From Acidobacteriota bacterium (GTDB lineage Bacteria; Acidobacteriota; Vicinamibacteria; Vicinamibacterales; 2-12-FULL-66-21), in contig JABFWM010000457.1 of the NCBI GenBank assembly GCA_013362195.1, positions 1 to 5,233 of the forward strand: a stretch of DNA of 5,233 nucleotides, given 5' to 3'. Positions 4,774-5,233 of this stretch are shown piece by piece. Positions within the stretch are counted from its first letter, which is position 1. The number at the start of each line of letters is the position of its first letter. The notes beneath the pieces were generated by a model that was not told the origin of the DNA, did no database searches, and saw only the letters and a program-made list of their open reading frames with translations. A program made the position numbers and the translations under genes.

Positions 4774-5233
4774 ATGTTCCATGTGCTTGGAATCGATGCG
4801 GGCGGCACCAAGACGGTCTGTCAGCTCGCCGACGAGCGCGGCGAGGTGCTGGCCGAGGCACGCCGCGGCGGGGCGAACCTGCAGGCCGCCGGCGAGCTCG
4901 ACGTGGAGAAGGTGCTGCACGGCGTCATGAACGAGGTGCTCGGCGACACCGACCTGACGCCGGCGGCGATCTGCCTCGGCATCGCCGGCGTCGATCGGCC
5001 GGAGGATTCGGCGGTCGTGCGCGGCATCATGAAGCGGATCGGCTACAAGGCGCGCGTGCTCGTCGTCAACGACGCGCTCGTCGCGCTCGAAGCCGGCGCG
5101 GCGGGGCAGCCCGGCGTCGTGGTGATCGCCGGGACCGGATCGATTGCCTACGGGCGCAACGCGCACGACGAGGCGGCCCGCGCCGGCGGATGGGGCTACG
5201 TGCTGTGCGATGAGGGCAGCGCCTACTTGATCG
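4774..5233 (+). CDS. BadF/BadG-type N-acetylglucosamine kinase, C-terminal half outside window
   Basis: 153 codons are visible without a stop; the family is about 300-330 residues, so roughly half is present. Residues 4-14 (VLGIDAGGTKT) are the phosphate-1 loop of the ASKHA (actin/hexokinase) fold. Next come GIAGVDRPED (69-78), VVNDALVALEAG (97-108), IAGTGSIAYGRN (118-129, phosphate-2 loop) and GGWGYVLCDEGSAY (138-151). That last motif closely matches the sugar-binding stretch of N-acetylglucosamine kinases such as human NAGK and the bacterial MurNAc/GlcNAc kinase MurK. It would phosphorylate an amino sugar at O-6 with ATP in the cytoplasm. The start at 4774 puts the motif at the usual distance; the in-frame ATG at 4765 is an alternative, and neither has a clear Shine-Dalgarno sequence. 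Beside a glycan hydrolase it fits recycling of cell-wall sugars. GlcNAc versus MurNAc cannot be settled here. Confidence 0.88.
   Translation, partial: MFHVLGIDAGGTKTVCQLADERGEVLAEARRGGANLQAAGELDVEKVLHGVMNEVLGDTDLTPAAICLGIAGVDRPEDSAVVRGIMKRIGYKARVLVVNDALVALEAGAAGQPGVVVIAGTGSIAYGRNAHDEAARAGGWGYVLCDEGSAYLI

Overview
This is a GC-rich window with five protein genes: two cut by the window edges, three complete or nearly so. No rRNA, tRNA, CRISPR array or transposase gene is visible. The organism is most likely a free-living Gram-negative bacterium of the Acidobacteriota, perhaps Vicinamibacteria-like. That inference rests on the style of the Gly/Pro/Gln-rich pseudopilin, the Ig-domain lipoprotein beside it, and an interspersed palindromic repeat whose translation (RLKADAT-like) I remember from predicted acidobacterial proteins. 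None of this was checked against a database.

Left part (1-1982): an envelope/secretion block of two divergent genes. On the minus strand, an Ig/PKD-domain lipoprotein (1-1057) runs off the left edge. On the plus strand lies a GspG-like pseudopilin (1083-1982) with an unusual insert of eight tandem octapeptides and an Arg/Gly-rich tail. A good sigma-70-type promoter for the lipoprotein lies partly inside the first codons of the pseudopilin and predicts a nearly leaderless mRNA.

Middle part (1997-4519): two minus-strand genes in tandem, convergent with the pseudopilin (14-bp gap). The upstream one is an exported GHL10 (DigH/YngK-like) glycoside hydrolase. The downstream one is a class C beta-lactamase-like serine hydrolase that follows directly in the same frame, yet has no ATG, GTG or TTG for 105 nt after the upstream stop codon. 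The serine hydrolase carries a 159-bp, exactly in-frame insertion (2522-2680) made of a palindromic element with 27-bp terminal inverted repeats plus two 18-bp tandem arrays. This resembles, in principle, the Rickettsia palindromic elements that insert inside genes without breaking them, and it is the most interesting feature of the window.

Right part (4520-5233): a divergent control region of about 250 bp holds a TTGACA-type promoter for the hydrolase pair and an orphan terminator hairpin on the plus strand. It is followed by the first half of a BadF/BadG-type N-acetylglucosamine (or N-acetylmuramate) kinase. Glycan hydrolase, penicillin-binding-type serine hydrolase and amino-sugar kinase together suggest peptidoglycan turnover and recycling; this grouping is inferred from gene families and position.
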